From Streptomyces fradiae (GTDB lineage: Bacteria; Actinomycetota; Actinomycetes; Streptomycetales; Streptomycetaceae), in the NCBI RefSeq assembly GCF_041270065.1, contig NZ_CP065958.1, positions 3,968,001-4,032,000 on the forward strand: a DNA stretch of 64,000 bases. The letters run 5' to 3'. Shown here piece after piece: positions 9,199 to 18,080 of the stretch. Below the pieces are notes generated by a model that had not been told where the DNA came from, did no database searches, and saw only the letters and a program-made list of their open reading frames with translations. How positions within the stretch are numbered: the first letter of the stretch is position 1; every line of letters begins with the position of its first letter. A program made the translations under genes and the position numbers.

Positions 9199-10536
9199 TC
9201 AGCGCGTGGCGCCCGTGACGAGCCAGCGGCCCGAGCGCTCGCGGAACCACAGCGTGGCCATGCGGACGAGCATCATCAGCGTCATCGCTCCCCACAGAGC
9301 CGTGAGGCCGCCGCCCAGCGCGGGGACCAGAAGGGCCACGGGGGCGAAGACGGCCAGGGTCAGCAGCATGGCCCAGGCGAGATACGGGCCGTCGCCCGCG
9401 CCCATGAGGACGCCGTCGAGGACGAAGACCACCCCGGAGATCGGCTGCGAGAGCGCCACGACGAGGAGGGCGGGGAACAGCGCGTCCTGAACGGCGGGGT
9501 CGCCGGTGAAGAGCGGGACGAAGAGCGGCCGGGCGAGGATCAGCAGCGCGCCGAGAGCGATCCCGGAGACCACGCCCCACTGGACCATGCGGCGGCAGAC
9601 CTGACGGGCACCCGTCGCGTCGTCGGCGCCGAGGTACCGCCCGATGATGGCCTGCCCGGCGATGGCGATCGCGTCCAGGGCGAAGGCCATCAGGCTCCAC
9701 AGGGACAGGATGATCTGGTGGGCCGCGACATCGGCGTCCCCGAGCCGGGCCGCGACGGCGGTGGCGATCATCAGGACGGCGCGCAGCGAGAGCGTACGGA
9801 TCAGGAGCGGGGCGCCGGCCTGGGCGGAGGCCCGGATGCCGGCGGCGTCGGGGCGCAGCGAGGCGCCGTGGCGGCGGGCGCCGCGGACGACGACGAGGAG
9901 GTACGCGGCGGCCATCCCGAACTGGGCGATGACCGTGCCCCAGGCGGAGCCGGCGATGCCGAGGCCCGCGCCGTAGACCAGGCCGAGGTTGAGGGCGCCG
10001 TTGGCCGCGAAGCCGCCGATGGCGACGTAGAGCGGCGTGCGGGTGTCCTGGAGGCCGCGCAGGACGCCGGTGGCGGCCAGGACGACCAGCATGGCGGGGA
10101 TGCCCAGGATGGAGATGCGCAGATATGTGGTGGCGTAGGGGGCGGCCGTGTCGGAGGCTCCGAAGAGGTCGACCAGCCAGGAAGCGGTGGGCAGGGTGAG
10201 GGCGACCACGGCGGCGCCGAGGAGCAGGGCGAGCCAGATGCCGTCGATGCCCTGGCGGATGGCGGCCTTGAGGTCGCCGGCGCCGACCCGGCGGGCGACG
10301 GCCGCGGTGGTCGCGTAGGCGAGGAAGACGAAGACGCTGACGGCGGTGGAGAGCAGCGCCGAGGCGATGGCGAGCCCGGCGAGCTGGGGGGTGCCGAGAT
10401 GCCCGACGATGGCACTGTCGACCATGAGGAAGAGGGGCTCGGCGACGAGTGCGCCGAAGGCCGGGACGGCGAGCGAGACGATCTCGCGGTCGTGTTGCCG
10501 TCGAACGGCCTTGGGGGTCGCGGGAGCCGTGTGCAT
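9199..10536 (-). CDS. MATE-family efflux transporter (DinF-like)
   Basis: 445 residues with about 12 hydrophobic segments in two homologous halves. The N-terminal signature is EIVSLAVPAFGALVAEPLFL followed by VDSAIVGHLGTPQLAGLAIA, typical of the DinF branch of MATE cation-coupled drug exporters. It sits convergent to the ribosomal operon and divergent from dnaB. The substrate is unknown. Start at ATG 10536. Confidence 0.9.
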   Translation of the reverse strand: MHTAPATPKAVRRQHDREIVSLAVPAFGALVAEPLFLMVDSAIVGHLGTPQLAGLAIASALLSTAVSVFVFLAYATTAAVARRVGAGDLKAAIRQGIDGIWLALLLGAAVVALTLPTASWLVDLFGASDTAAPYATTYLRISILGIPAMLVVLAATGVLRGLQDTRTPLYVAIGGFAANGALNLGLVYGAGLGIAGSAWGTVIAQFGMAAAYLLVVVRGARRHGASLRPDAAGIRASAQAGAPLLIRTLSLRAVLMIATAVAARLGDADVAAHQIILSLWSLMAFALDAIAIAGQAIIGRYLGADDATGARQVCRRMVQWGVVSGIALGALLILARPLFVPLFTGDPAVQDALFPALLVVALSQPISGVVFVLDGVLMGAGDGPYLAWAMLLTLAVFAPVALLVPALGGGLTALWGAMTLMMLVRMATLWFRERSGRWLVTGATR

Positions 10537-10960
10537 GCGCCCAATCTAATCTTCCACAGGTAAGAGATGCAATTGCTTTGTGACCCTTACTTTTGCGGCG
10601 AGTGACCCTTCGGGTGTGCGCCGTTTGTTCTGATCTTGCTCCGGGTGGCAAAGTTTTTCTCCCCCACAGCCGGTGGATGGAAAAATCGCAGGTCAGAGGT
10701 GTTTGGGTGGGCGGGCTATGAGTTTGTCCACATGGCTGTCCCCCGGTCCGTGCACAGGTTCCGGGGAGTTCTCCACAGCATCTGGGCCTTCACCCACAGG
10801 GCCTGTGGATAACCAGATTGGCTGACGGTGCCCGCGGCCCTACCGTGGACCGGCGCCCGACGCGCCAGAAGCGGAGCCAAAGCCCCTTTTTTGTCCGAGC
10901 CGTGGCGTAAGAAAGAGGGGCACGGCGAGGTCCGCGGAGCGGACGGGAGGAGGTGGCTTG
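10537..10960. promoter_or_regulatory. MATE/dnaB divergent intergenic region with DnaA-box cluster
   Basis: This 424-bp non-coding gap contains a TTGTCCACA box at 10724-10732 (+), TTCTCCACA at 10769-10777 (+, one change), and TTATCCACA on the minus strand at 10804-10812. Weaker CCCCACA-type sequences are nearby. These match the nine-base DnaA recognition sequence. No gene is visible. The gap must hold the promoters of both the MATE gene and dnaB. Only a few boxes are present and there is no AT-rich unwinding element, so this is not a full replication origin. Confidence 0.6.
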
Positions 10961-12442
10961 GTGAGCATGCCCGAGCCCATGGACGATCCCTGGGCCGACA
11001 GCGGACCCGGCGACCGGCTCCCGACGCGTACCCGCGAGCGGGGCGGCCGCGGACGGGGCCGGGAGGACCAGCACGAGCGCGGCAGCGAGGACGGCGGCTG
11101 GGACAGCGGGATCTCCGCCTTCGAGCGGGTGCCCCCGCAGGACCTGGACGCCGAGCAGTCCGTCCTGGGCGGCATGCTGCTGTCCAAGGACGCGATCGCC
11201 GACGTCGTCGAGATCATCAAGGGCCACGACTTCTACAAGCCGGCCCACGAGACGGTCTACGCGGCGATCCTCGACCTCTACGCCAAGGGCGAGCCCGCCG
11301 ACCCCATCACGGTCGGCGCCGAGCTCACCAAGCGCGGCGAGATCACCCGGGTCGGCGGCGCCTCGTATCTGCACACCCTCGTGCAGTCGGTGCCGACCGC
11401 GGCCAACGCCTCGTACTACGCGGAGATCGTCCACGAGCGGGCCGTGCTGCGCCGCCTCGTGGAGGCCGGCACCAAGATCACGCAGATGGGATACGCGGCC
11501 GACGGCGACGTCGACGACATCGTCAACCGCGCCCAGTCCGAGATCTACCAGGTCACCGAGCAGCGCACCACCGAGGACTACCTGCCGCTCGGCGACATCA
11601 TGGAGGGCGCGCTCGACGAGATCGAGGCGATCGGCTCCCGCAGCGGCGAGATGACCGGTGTGCCCACCGGCTTCACCGACCTCGACGCGCTCACCAACGG
11701 GCTGCACCCCGGCCAGATGATCATCATCGCGGCCCGTCCCGCCATGGGTAAGTCCACGCTCGCGCTCGACTTCGCCCGGGCCGCCTCCATCAAGCACAAC
11801 CTGCCCAGCGTCATCTTCTCCCTCGAAATGGGCCGCAACGAGATCGCGATGCGTCTGCTCTCGGCCGAGGCCCGGGTGGCGCTGCACCACATGCGCTCCG
11901 GCACCATGACCGACGAGGACTGGACCCGGCTCGCCCGCCGGATGCCGGACGTCTCGCAGGCCCCGCTCTACATCGACGACTCGCCGAACCTGTCGATGAT
12001 GGAGATCCGCGCCAAGTGCCGCCGCCTCAAGCAGCGCAGCGGCATCAAGCTCGTCATCATCGACTACCTCCAGCTGATGCAGGCCGGCGGCTCCAAGCGG
12101 GCCGAGAGCCGCCAGCAGGAGGTCTCGGAGATGTCGCGAAACCTCAAGCTCCTCGCCAAGGAGCTGGAGCTTCCCGTCATCGCGCTCTCCCAGCTGAACC
12201 GTGGCCCCGAGCAGCGCACCGACAAGAAGCCGATGGTGTCCGACCTCCGAGAGTCCGGCTCCATCGAGCAGGACGCCGACATGGTCATCCTGCTGCACCG
12301 CGAGGACGCCTACGAGAAGGAGTCCCCGCGCGCGGGCGAGGCCGACATCATCGTCGGCAAGCACCGTAACGGCCCGACGGCGACCATCACCGTGGCCTTC
12401 CAGGGCCACTACTCGCGCTTCGTGGACATGGCACAAACCTGA
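10961..12442 (+). CDS. dnaB: Replicative DNA helicase DnaB
   Basis: 493 residues: a variable charged N-terminal extension (~50 residues), the DnaB N-terminal helical domain, and the RecA-like motor with the Walker A region ARPAMGKST at about residues 257-265, IDYLQLM as Walker B, and QLNRGPEQR. It unwinds DNA ahead of the replisome as a hexamer. No intein interrupts it. I chose GTG 10961 because GGGAGGAGG ends 8 bp before it; TTG 10958 and ATG 10967 are in the same frame. DnaA boxes upstream may link its expression to DnaA. Confidence 0.96.
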   Translation: MSMPEPMDDPWADSGPGDRLPTRTRERGGRGRGREDQHERGSEDGGWDSGISAFERVPPQDLDAEQSVLGGMLLSKDAIADVVEIIKGHDFYKPAHETVYAAILDLYAKGEPADPITVGAELTKRGEITRVGGASYLHTLVQSVPTAANASYYAEIVHERAVLRRLVEAGTKITQMGYAADGDVDDIVNRAQSEIYQVTEQRTTEDYLPLGDIMEGALDEIEAIGSRSGEMTGVPTGFTDLDALTNGLHPGQMIIIAARPAMGKSTLALDFARAASIKHNLPSVIFSLEMGRNEIAMRLLSAEARVALHHMRSGTMTDEDWTRLARRMPDVSQAPLYIDDSPNLSMMEIRAKCRRLKQRSGIKLVIIDYLQLMQAGGSKRAESRQQEVSEMSRNLKLLAKELELPVIALSQLNRGPEQRTDKKPMVSDLRESGSIEQDADMVILLHREDAYEKESPRAGEADIIVGKHRNGPTATITVAFQGHYSRFVDMAQT

Positions 12443-12477
12443 TCGATATCCGGCGGAGGGGGCGGCATGATCGCCGC

Positions 12478-13863
12478 ATGACCTCATCCTTCGAAGCCCT
12501 GTTGCCCACCACCGAGCGCGCCCTGCTGCACCGGGTGGCCGTCGCGCAGAGCGAGGGCCGCGCGCCCTCGTTCGCCGCCGGCGTCGCGCGGGACGGAGCG
12601 GTGGTGTGGAGCGGCTCGCGCAGCTGTGTCGACGGGCATGCGCCGGACGCCGAGACCCAGTACCGGATCGGGTCGATCACCAAGGTGTTCACCGCGGTGC
12701 TCGTGATGCGGCTGCGGGACGAGGGGCTGCTGAGCCTTGAGGATCCGCTGGAGAAGCATCTGCCGGGCACGGGCGTCGGCGAGGTGACGATCGCCCAACT
12801 CCTGGGCCATACCTCGGGACTTGCCGCGGAGACTCCGTCGCCCTGGTGGGAGCGGACCCCGGGGACTCTTCGGCCGGAGCTGTCCGACGTGCTGGGGGAG
12901 CGGCCGATGCTGCACCCGGTGGGCCGACTCCATCACTACTCCAACCCCGGTTACACGCTGCTCGGTTCGCTGGTGGAGGCGGTGCGCGGGGTGTCCTGGG
13001 AGGAGGCGCTGCGCACCGAGATCCTGGAGCCGCTGGAGCTTCGCCGGACGACCGCGCAGCCGGTCGCGCCGCACGCCGGCGGCTTCGCTGTGCATCCGTG
13101 GGCGGACGTGATGATGGCCGAACCCGCCCAGGACCTGGGGGTGATGGCTCCGGCGGGGCAGCTCTGGTCGACGGTCGGGGACCTGTGCCGGTTCGGCGTC
13201 TTCCTCGCCGAGGGGGACGACCGGGTGCTGAGCGCCGCCAGTGTGGCGGAGATGCGGGTTCCGGCGGCGCCGGCCGCCAGCGCCGACGGGAAGATGGGCT
13301 ACGGCCTGGGACTCCAGCTGGTGTACTCCGAGCGCGGGACGCTGTTCGGGCACACCGGCTCGCTGCCCGGCTTCGTCGCCGGACTGTGGGTGAGCGTCGA
13401 GCACGGGATGGTCGCCGCGGCCCTCGCCAATGCCACCAGCGGGCCGCTCACGGCCACGGTGGCCGCCGAACTCATCGGGATCGTCGCGGAGGCCGAGCCC
13501 CGTTTCCCGGAGCCCTGGCGCCCCCTTCCCGCGGCCGAGGTCGACGAGGAGCTGCTCGCCCTGACCGGACCCTGGTACTGGGGTACGTACGCGTACGGGC
13601 TGAAGCTCGGCGCCGGGCGCGCCGTGACCCTGGAGCCGCTCACGGGCGTCGGGCGGCGGGCGACCTTCCGGGCGCTGCCCGACGGTAGCGGCTGGATCGG
13701 CCTCGACGGCTACTACCAGGGGGAGACCCTGCGGGCGGTGAAGCGGCCCGACGGCTCGGTGAGCCATCTCGACCTGGGCTCCTTCGTCTTCACCCGGGAG
13801 CCCTACGAGCAGGGCGACGCCGTGCCCGGCGGAGTGGACGAGGCGCCCTGGCGCGGCCTCTGA
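12478..13863 (+). CDS. Serine beta-lactamase-like hydrolase (class C / D-aminopeptidase family)
   Basis: 461 residues. The N-terminal ~340 form a beta-lactamase/transpeptidase-like domain with the catalytic SxxK tetrad in IGSITKVFTAVL, the YxN motif in HYSNPGYTLLGS, and HTG in FGHTGSLPGF. A C-terminal ~120-residue beta-rich domain follows. Members include esterases, D-amino peptidases and penicillin-binding relatives; the substrate is not predictable. No signal peptide is evident, so it is probably cytoplasmic. It starts 35 bp after dnaB and ends at the parS-containing palindrome. Confidence 0.85.
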   Translation: MTSSFEALLPTTERALLHRVAVAQSEGRAPSFAAGVARDGAVVWSGSRSCVDGHAPDAETQYRIGSITKVFTAVLVMRLRDEGLLSLEDPLEKHLPGTGVGEVTIAQLLGHTSGLAAETPSPWWERTPGTLRPELSDVLGERPMLHPVGRLHHYSNPGYTLLGSLVEAVRGVSWEEALRTEILEPLELRRTTAQPVAPHAGGFAVHPWADVMMAEPAQDLGVMAPAGQLWSTVGDLCRFGVFLAEGDDRVLSAASVAEMRVPAAPAASADGKMGYGLGLQLVYSERGTLFGHTGSLPGFVAGLWVSVEHGMVAAALANATSGPLTATVAAELIGIVAEAEPRFPEPWRPLPAAEVDEELLALTGPWYWGTYAYGLKLGAGRAVTLEPLTGVGRRATFRALPDGSGWIGLDGYYQGETLRAVKRPDGSVSHLDLGSFVFTREPYEQGDAVPGGVDEAPWRGL

Positions 13864-13874
13864 CCGGCTCGTCG

Positions 13875-13914
13875 CCGGCCTTGCGCTGTTTCACGTGAAA
13901 CAGCGCAAGGCCGG
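13875..13914. terminator. Perfect 40-bp palindrome: terminator hairpin with a parS site at its centre (13888-13901)
   Basis: Both 20-base arms (CCGGCCTTGCGCTGTTTCAC and its complement) match perfectly with no spacer. The central 14 bp are GTTTCACGTGAAAC, an exact parS site. It lies between convergent stop codons (13863 and 13917), where a bidirectional terminator is expected, so one sequence probably serves both as ParB site and transcript end. Confidence 0.85.
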
Positions 13915-13916
13915 GC

Positions 13917-14387
13917 TCAGGCGGGGACGTTCGCGGGAACGTTCAGGCCTTCGACGACCCGTACGAACGGGGCCAGTTCGGGGTTCTGGGCGGCGGCGTC
14001 CAGGGCCTCGCGGAGCGCGGTGTCGTTGGTGGGGCGGGCCTCGTCGAGAAGCTTCTGGCCCGCTTCGGTGACATCGGTGTAGATGCCGCGCCGGTCGGTG
14101 GCGCAGAGGTACCGGGTGAGCAGGCCGCGGTCCTCCAGTCGCGTGACGAGCCGGGTGGTCGCGCTCTGGCTGAGCACCACGGCGTCGGCCACCTGCTTCA
14201 TCTGGAGGTGGCCGCCGGGTCCGTCGTGCTGGCGGCTGAGGACGTCGAGGAGCGAGTACTCGCGGACGCTGAGCCCGTGCCCGGCCTCCAAGGCGCGCTC
14301 GATGTGCGACTCGATCCGTCCGTGCAGCAGGGAAAGCGCGCACCAGCCCTGGGAGAGGGCCGTCAGGGCGGGGTCCGTCGCGGTCAT
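13917..14387 (-). CDS. MarR-family transcriptional regulator
   Basis: 156 residues with a winged helix in the middle (LQMKQVADAVVLSQSATTRL recognition region, then LEDRGLLTRY and DRRGIYTDVTEAG as wing). MarR dimers usually repress nearby genes and respond to small ligands. The ribosome site GAGGAG 5 bp before ATG 14387 fixes this start over a longer reading. A GNAT gene lies upstream on the same strand with a 168-bp gap, which contains a short CCTGATGC-type direct repeat and probably the promoter. The target is unknown. Confidence 0.85.
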   Translation of the reverse strand: MTATDPALTALSQGWCALSLLHGRIESHIERALEAGHGLSVREYSLLDVLSRQHDGPGGHLQMKQVADAVVLSQSATTRLVTRLEDRGLLTRYLCATDRRGIYTDVTEAGQKLLDEARPTNDTALREALDAAAQNPELAPFVRVVEGLNVPANVPA

Positions 14388-14555
14388 GTGCGCTCCTCGC
14401 TTCCTCGGTCTGTCCTCGGTGTCCTCGGCCCGGAAGGGCTTCGGCTCCTTACCAGGGTAGACGATGGAACGCAAAAAGCCGCGTGTGCAATTAATCCCGC
14501 CCCTGATGCCCTGATGCCCTGATACCTCGACGCCCTGCTGCCCTGGGCCCCGGGT

Positions 14556-15419
14556 TCAGCCCGCCGCGACGGTCAGCGGTGCGAAGCGGCGGTTCCCGTC
14601 GCCCGGCAGCTCGGGACGCGAGCGGATCATGACGGCGTTGGTGGTGATCTGCTCCAGGCCGTTCGCCTTCAGCCAGGTCACCAGGGCGCTGTGTCCGGTG
14701 TCGATGTCCGTGCGCAGCGGGCGGTCGGTGGCGGCGGCGAGCGAGGCGATCAGGGCCTGTGCGGTGCCGGTGTCGCGGGCGATCACCGGGCCGATGACAT
14801 GGGTCTCCATGTTGGGCCAGAGCGCGGCGAAGCCGGTGATCTCGCCGTCCTGCTCCGCGACCCTCAGCTGGTCGGCGAAGGCCGGGAGCCGGGTGATGAG
14901 GTGGGTGCGGTCGGCGCCGAAGATCTCGTGGTCGAGGCGCAACACCTGCAGCACGTCCTCGGCGGTGGCGGGCCGGACGGAACGCTCGGGCGCCGGCTCG
15001 GCCGCTGTGAAGCTGCCCTTGAGCATCTCCGCACGGGCGACCTCCGTGAAGCCCAGCTCCTCGTAGAGCGGCTGCCCGTTGCTCGTGGCGTACAGGCTCA
15101 GCGGGGTGTCGCCGGCCTCCGCGAGGACATGGCGCATCAGTCGGCGTCCGACGCCCTGCCGGGCGTAGCGCTCGGCGACCAGGACCATGCCGATGGCGGC
15201 GAGCTCCGGCCCGTACGAGGTGACCACGCAGACGGCGAGCAGCCCCTTGCCGGACGGGTCGTCGATGCCGTGTCCCACCCCGGCGGCGAGCAGCAGGCCC
15301 CACTTGTGCTCTTCCCGGGGCCAGCCCCGGTTCTCGGAGAGGTCGGCGCAGGCGAGGAGGTCGTCGGGGCCGAGGCGTCGGATCGGGAGCCGGTCGAGCG
15401 GGAGCTGAGAGAGGGGCAT
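14556..15419 (-). CDS. Tandem GNAT-family N-acetyltransferase
   Basis: 287 residues. The first GNAT domain carries the acetyl-CoA motif RYARQGVGRRLMRHVL and the C-terminal ATSNGQPLYEELGF. The second half is a degenerate GNAT-like domain (FGADRTHLITRLPAFADQL). Such two-domain proteins acetylate small molecules or amino groups; the substrate is unknown. It is 42 bp downstream of the DUF2269-like gene on the same strand. Confidence 0.82.
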   Translation of the reverse strand: MPLSQLPLDRLPIRRLGPDDLLACADLSENRGWPREEHKWGLLLAAGVGHGIDDPSGKGLLAVCVVTSYGPELAAIGMVLVAERYARQGVGRRLMRHVLAEAGDTPLSLYATSNGQPLYEELGFTEVARAEMLKGSFTAAEPAPERSVRPATAEDVLQVLRLDHEIFGADRTHLITRLPAFADQLRVAEQDGEITGFAALWPNMETHVIGPVIARDTGTAQALIASLAAATDRPLRTDIDTGHSALVTWLKANGLEQITTNAVMIRSRPELPGDGNRRFAPLTVAAG

Positions 15420-15461
15420 GGTGATCAGGCTGTCCGACGTGGCGACGGCCCGTCCACCGCT

Positions 15462-16004
15462 TTACGAGAACTGGCCCTGGCGAGCTGCGCGCCCCGCCCG
15501 AGGTGCCTGACGTGCGGTCGATTCCCGCAGGTGGCGGCCGCGCCGGGTCAGCCCCCAGGGCTTCAGGACGGAGATCGCCGTCATGAAGAGATAGGCCGTC
15601 GTGGAGACCACCGGGGCGCCCACCAGACTGCTGTCGGGGACTCCGGCGGCCGCCGCGTGGGCGATCTCCGGGCGCAGCGCGAAGATCGTCGCGGCGGCGG
15701 TGGCCAGGGTGAGCCAGAACTTGATCCAGACCCAGCGATGCCGGGCGAGACCCCAGGGCGTACCCAGGGAGAGCACCAGACCGCTGCCGAAGGTCACCAG
15801 GGCGACCGGGGCGAGCAGCCAGTCCGCGAAGACCTTCATGGCGCGATAGGCCGCCTGGGTGAGGGACGGGTCCTGGGTGGTGTAGGCGGTGAGACCGAGG
15901 GTGAGCAGCCCCAGGCTGAGGCCGAGCCAGGCCACGGAGACCGCCACATGGACGACGAGGAGCGCCCGCCGAACGGGCCGCTGGAGATGTTTCACGTGAA
16001 ACAC
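15462..16004 (-). CDS. Integral membrane protein (DUF2269-like) whose start codons lie in a parS site
   Basis: 180 residues with four hydrophobic segments (about 13-36, 57-82, 91-110, 128-146) and a basic, Arg-rich C-terminal tail. The N-terminus FHVKH is encoded by the parS sequence at 15989-16002, so the site spans codons 1-5; the start codon is GTG at 16004. No function is known for this family. Confidence 0.7.
   Translation of the reverse strand: MFHVKHLQRPVRRALLVVHVAVSVAWLGLSLGLLTLGLTAYTTQDPSLTQAAYRAMKVFADWLLAPVALVTFGSGLVLSLGTPWGLARHRWVWIKFWLTLATAAATIFALRPEIAHAAAAGVPDSSLVGAPVVSTTAYLFMTAISVLKPWGLTRRGRHLRESTARQAPRAGRAARQGQFS
15989..16002. other. parS site 4, overlapping a translation start
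   Basis: Exact GTTTCACGTGAAAC inside the first codons of the leftward membrane-protein gene. This is a placement in which ParB binding could affect transcription or translation of that gene. Confidence 0.88.
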
Positions 16005-16072
16005 CGTGCCGAACGACGGCGGTGTCCCGCGTCTGACCGGGGGAGTAAGCCGGCGTACTAGCCTCGGCGTAC

Positions 16073-16726
16073 ATGACGACCCTGCGCGGCCGGCGGCGGC
16101 TGCACCTCTTCGACCTCGACGGCACGCTGATCCGTGGCTCGGCGGCCGCGGTGGAGATCTCCCGACAGCTCGGGCTGAGCCGGGAGATCGCGCAGCTGGA
16201 GCAGGACTTCCTGCTGCGCGGGCTCACCCCGGACGAGTTCGCCGTCCAGGCCCATGCGCTCTGGTCGGAGCTCACCCCGGAGCAGGTGACCACGGCCTTC
16301 GAGCAGGCGCCCTGGCTGAGCGGCATCCGGGAGGTCTGGGCCGAGATCCGGGCCGAGGGCAGCCACTGCGCGGTCATCTCGCTGTCGCCCGATTTCTTCG
16401 TCGAGCGGCTCCTCGACTGGGGCGCCGACGCGGCCCACGGCTCCCGCTGGCCCGCCGTGCCCTTCACCGGGCCGATCCACCGGCCGGGCATCCTCGACGC
16501 CTCGGCGAAGGTGCGGATCGCCGGGGAGCTCTGCGCGCGGTTCGGGGTCGATCCGGCCGACTGCGTGGCGTACGGCGACTCGATGTCCGACGCGGAGCTG
16601 TTCGCGATCGTGCCCGAGACCGTGGCCGTGAACGCCGACCACCATCTGGCCGGACTGGCCCGGCACAGCTATACGGGCGGCGATCTGCGCGAGGCCTACG
16701 CACTCGTCCGAAAGAGCGCAGCCTAG
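16073..16726 (+). CDS. HAD-family hydrolase, SerB-like phosphatase
   Basis: 217 residues with HAD motif I FDLDGTLI (catalytic Asp14 and Asp16), motif II in CAVISLSPDFF, a lysine in LDASAKVRI and motif IV GDSMSDAELF. The arrangement is that of phosphoserine phosphatase-like (HAD-IB) enzymes acting on small phosphomonoesters. It is divergent from the parS-linked membrane gene. The substrate is unknown. Confidence 0.82.
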   Translation: MTTLRGRRRLHLFDLDGTLIRGSAAAVEISRQLGLSREIAQLEQDFLLRGLTPDEFAVQAHALWSELTPEQVTTAFEQAPWLSGIREVWAEIRAEGSHCAVISLSPDFFVERLLDWGADAAHGSRWPAVPFTGPIHRPGILDASAKVRIAGELCARFGVDPADCVAYGDSMSDAELFAIVPETVAVNADHHLAGLARHSYTGGDLREAYALVRKSAA

Positions 16727-16829
16727 CCCTCCGCGCGGGGCGAATCACCGGGAATCCCACTTTCTGTCCGTCCTCCTCATCGCACTGCCATTCTGCGAAC
16801 ACAGCGGCCCACTGCGGGGAGGCAAGGAC

Positions 16830-18050
16830 ATGACGGATGCTCCGGCTGCGGCCACGGGTGCGCCGCCCCTCGTGCCGGCCGTGCCGGCGGCCCCTGAGGA
16901 AACGTTCAGCGAGCGGGCGGGGGCGGGGGCGGAGGAGCCGGACGCCTCGGCCGACGCCGTACTCGTCCGGCGGACGCTCGCCGAGATCGGGCCGACGGCG
17001 GACCGGGTCACCTCGTACTTCTACGCGCTGCTCTTCACCCGCCATCCCGATCTGCGCGCGATGTTCCCCGCCGCCATGGACGCCCAGCGGGACCGGCTCC
17101 TCAAGGCGCTGCTCACGGCGGCCGACCATCTGGACGACACCCCGGTGCTCACCGCCTATCTGCGCAACCTCGGGCGCGGACACCGGAAGTACGGCACGCG
17201 GGCCGAGCACTACCCGGCCGTCGGCGAGGCGCTGATCGGCGCCCTGGAGCGGTACGCCGGCAGCGGCTGGGACGCGGAGACCGAGGCGGCCTGGGTCCGC
17301 ACGTACACGACGATCTCGCAGATCATGATCGACGCCGCCGCCGAGAACGAGAGCCACGCGCCGCCCTGGTGGCAGGCCGAGGTGGTCAGCCACGATCTGC
17401 GGACCCCCGACGTCGCGGTGATCACGCTCCGGCCCGATCTGCCCTACCCCTTCCTGGCCGGGCAGTACACGACCCTGGAGACGCCCTGGTGGCCGCGGAT
17501 CTGGCGGCACTACTCCTTCGCCTCCGCGCCCCGCCCGGACGGGCTGCTCTCCCTGCATGTGAAGGCGGTGCCCGCGGGCTGGGTGTCCAACGCCCTGGTG
17601 CACCGGGCGCGCCCGGGGGACGTGCTGCGGCTCGGCCCGCCCGCGGGCTCGATGACCGTCGACCACTCGACCGACAACGGGCTGCTCTGCCTCGGCGGAG
17701 GCACCGGGATCGCGCCGATCAAGGCGCTGGTCGAGGACGTGGCCGAGCACGGGGACCGGCGGCCGGTCGAGGTCTTCTACGGTGCCCGCAGCGGCCACGA
17801 CCTCTACGACATCGACACCATGATGCGGCTCCAGCAGACCTTCCCCTGGCTCGCCGTCCGCCCGGTCACCGAGGCGGAGGGACGGCTGCCGGACGCGGTG
17901 CGCCGCTACGGGCCGTGGGCGGAGTACGACGCGTACCTCTCGGGGCCGCTCGGCATGATCCGCAGCGGCCTGGACGCGCTGAAGGGCGCGGGCATCCCCA
18001 CCGACCGGATCCGCCACGACTATCTGGGGGAGGTCGCCCGCGCGTCCTAG
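16830..18050 (+). CDS. Flavohaemoprotein-like globin-reductase
   Basis: 406 residues in three parts: a Pro/Ala-rich leader (~40 residues), a globin domain with the proximal His in NLGRGHRKYG, and a ferredoxin-reductase module with the FAD motif RHYSF and the NAD(P)H motif GGGTGIAPIKAL. Flavohaemoglobins oxidise nitric oxide to nitrate using NAD(P)H and oxygen in the cytoplasm; whether this one does is inference. GGGAGGCAAGGAC precedes ATG 16830. No NsrR-like operator was recognised. Confidence 0.85.
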   Translation: MTDAPAAATGAPPLVPAVPAAPEETFSERAGAGAEEPDASADAVLVRRTLAEIGPTADRVTSYFYALLFTRHPDLRAMFPAAMDAQRDRLLKALLTAADHLDDTPVLTAYLRNLGRGHRKYGTRAEHYPAVGEALIGALERYAGSGWDAETEAAWVRTYTTISQIMIDAAAENESHAPPWWQAEVVSHDLRTPDVAVITLRPDLPYPFLAGQYTTLETPWWPRIWRHYSFASAPRPDGLLSLHVKAVPAGWVSNALVHRARPGDVLRLGPPAGSMTVDHSTDNGLLCLGGGTGIAPIKALVEDVAEHGDRRPVEVFYGARSGHDLYDIDTMMRLQQTFPWLAVRPVTEAEGRLPDAVRRYGPWAEYDAYLSGPLGMIRSGLDALKGAGIPTDRIRHDYLGEVARAS

Positions 18051-18080
18051 GATGCGGAGCCCCGCCAGTACCGGGAGGGC

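Noticed and set aside
10537..10960. Replication origin
   Set aside because: Only three good DnaA boxes, no AT-rich unwinding region and no dnaA/dnaN neighbours; streptomycete oriC lies between dnaA and dnaN.
10961..12442. Intein in dnaB
   Set aside because: The Walker A region is continuous and the length is normal.
14461..14530. CCTGATGC-type direct repeat read as a CRISPR-like or operator array
   Set aside because: Only a few short units with no spacer structure; more likely simple slippage in the MarR promoter gap.
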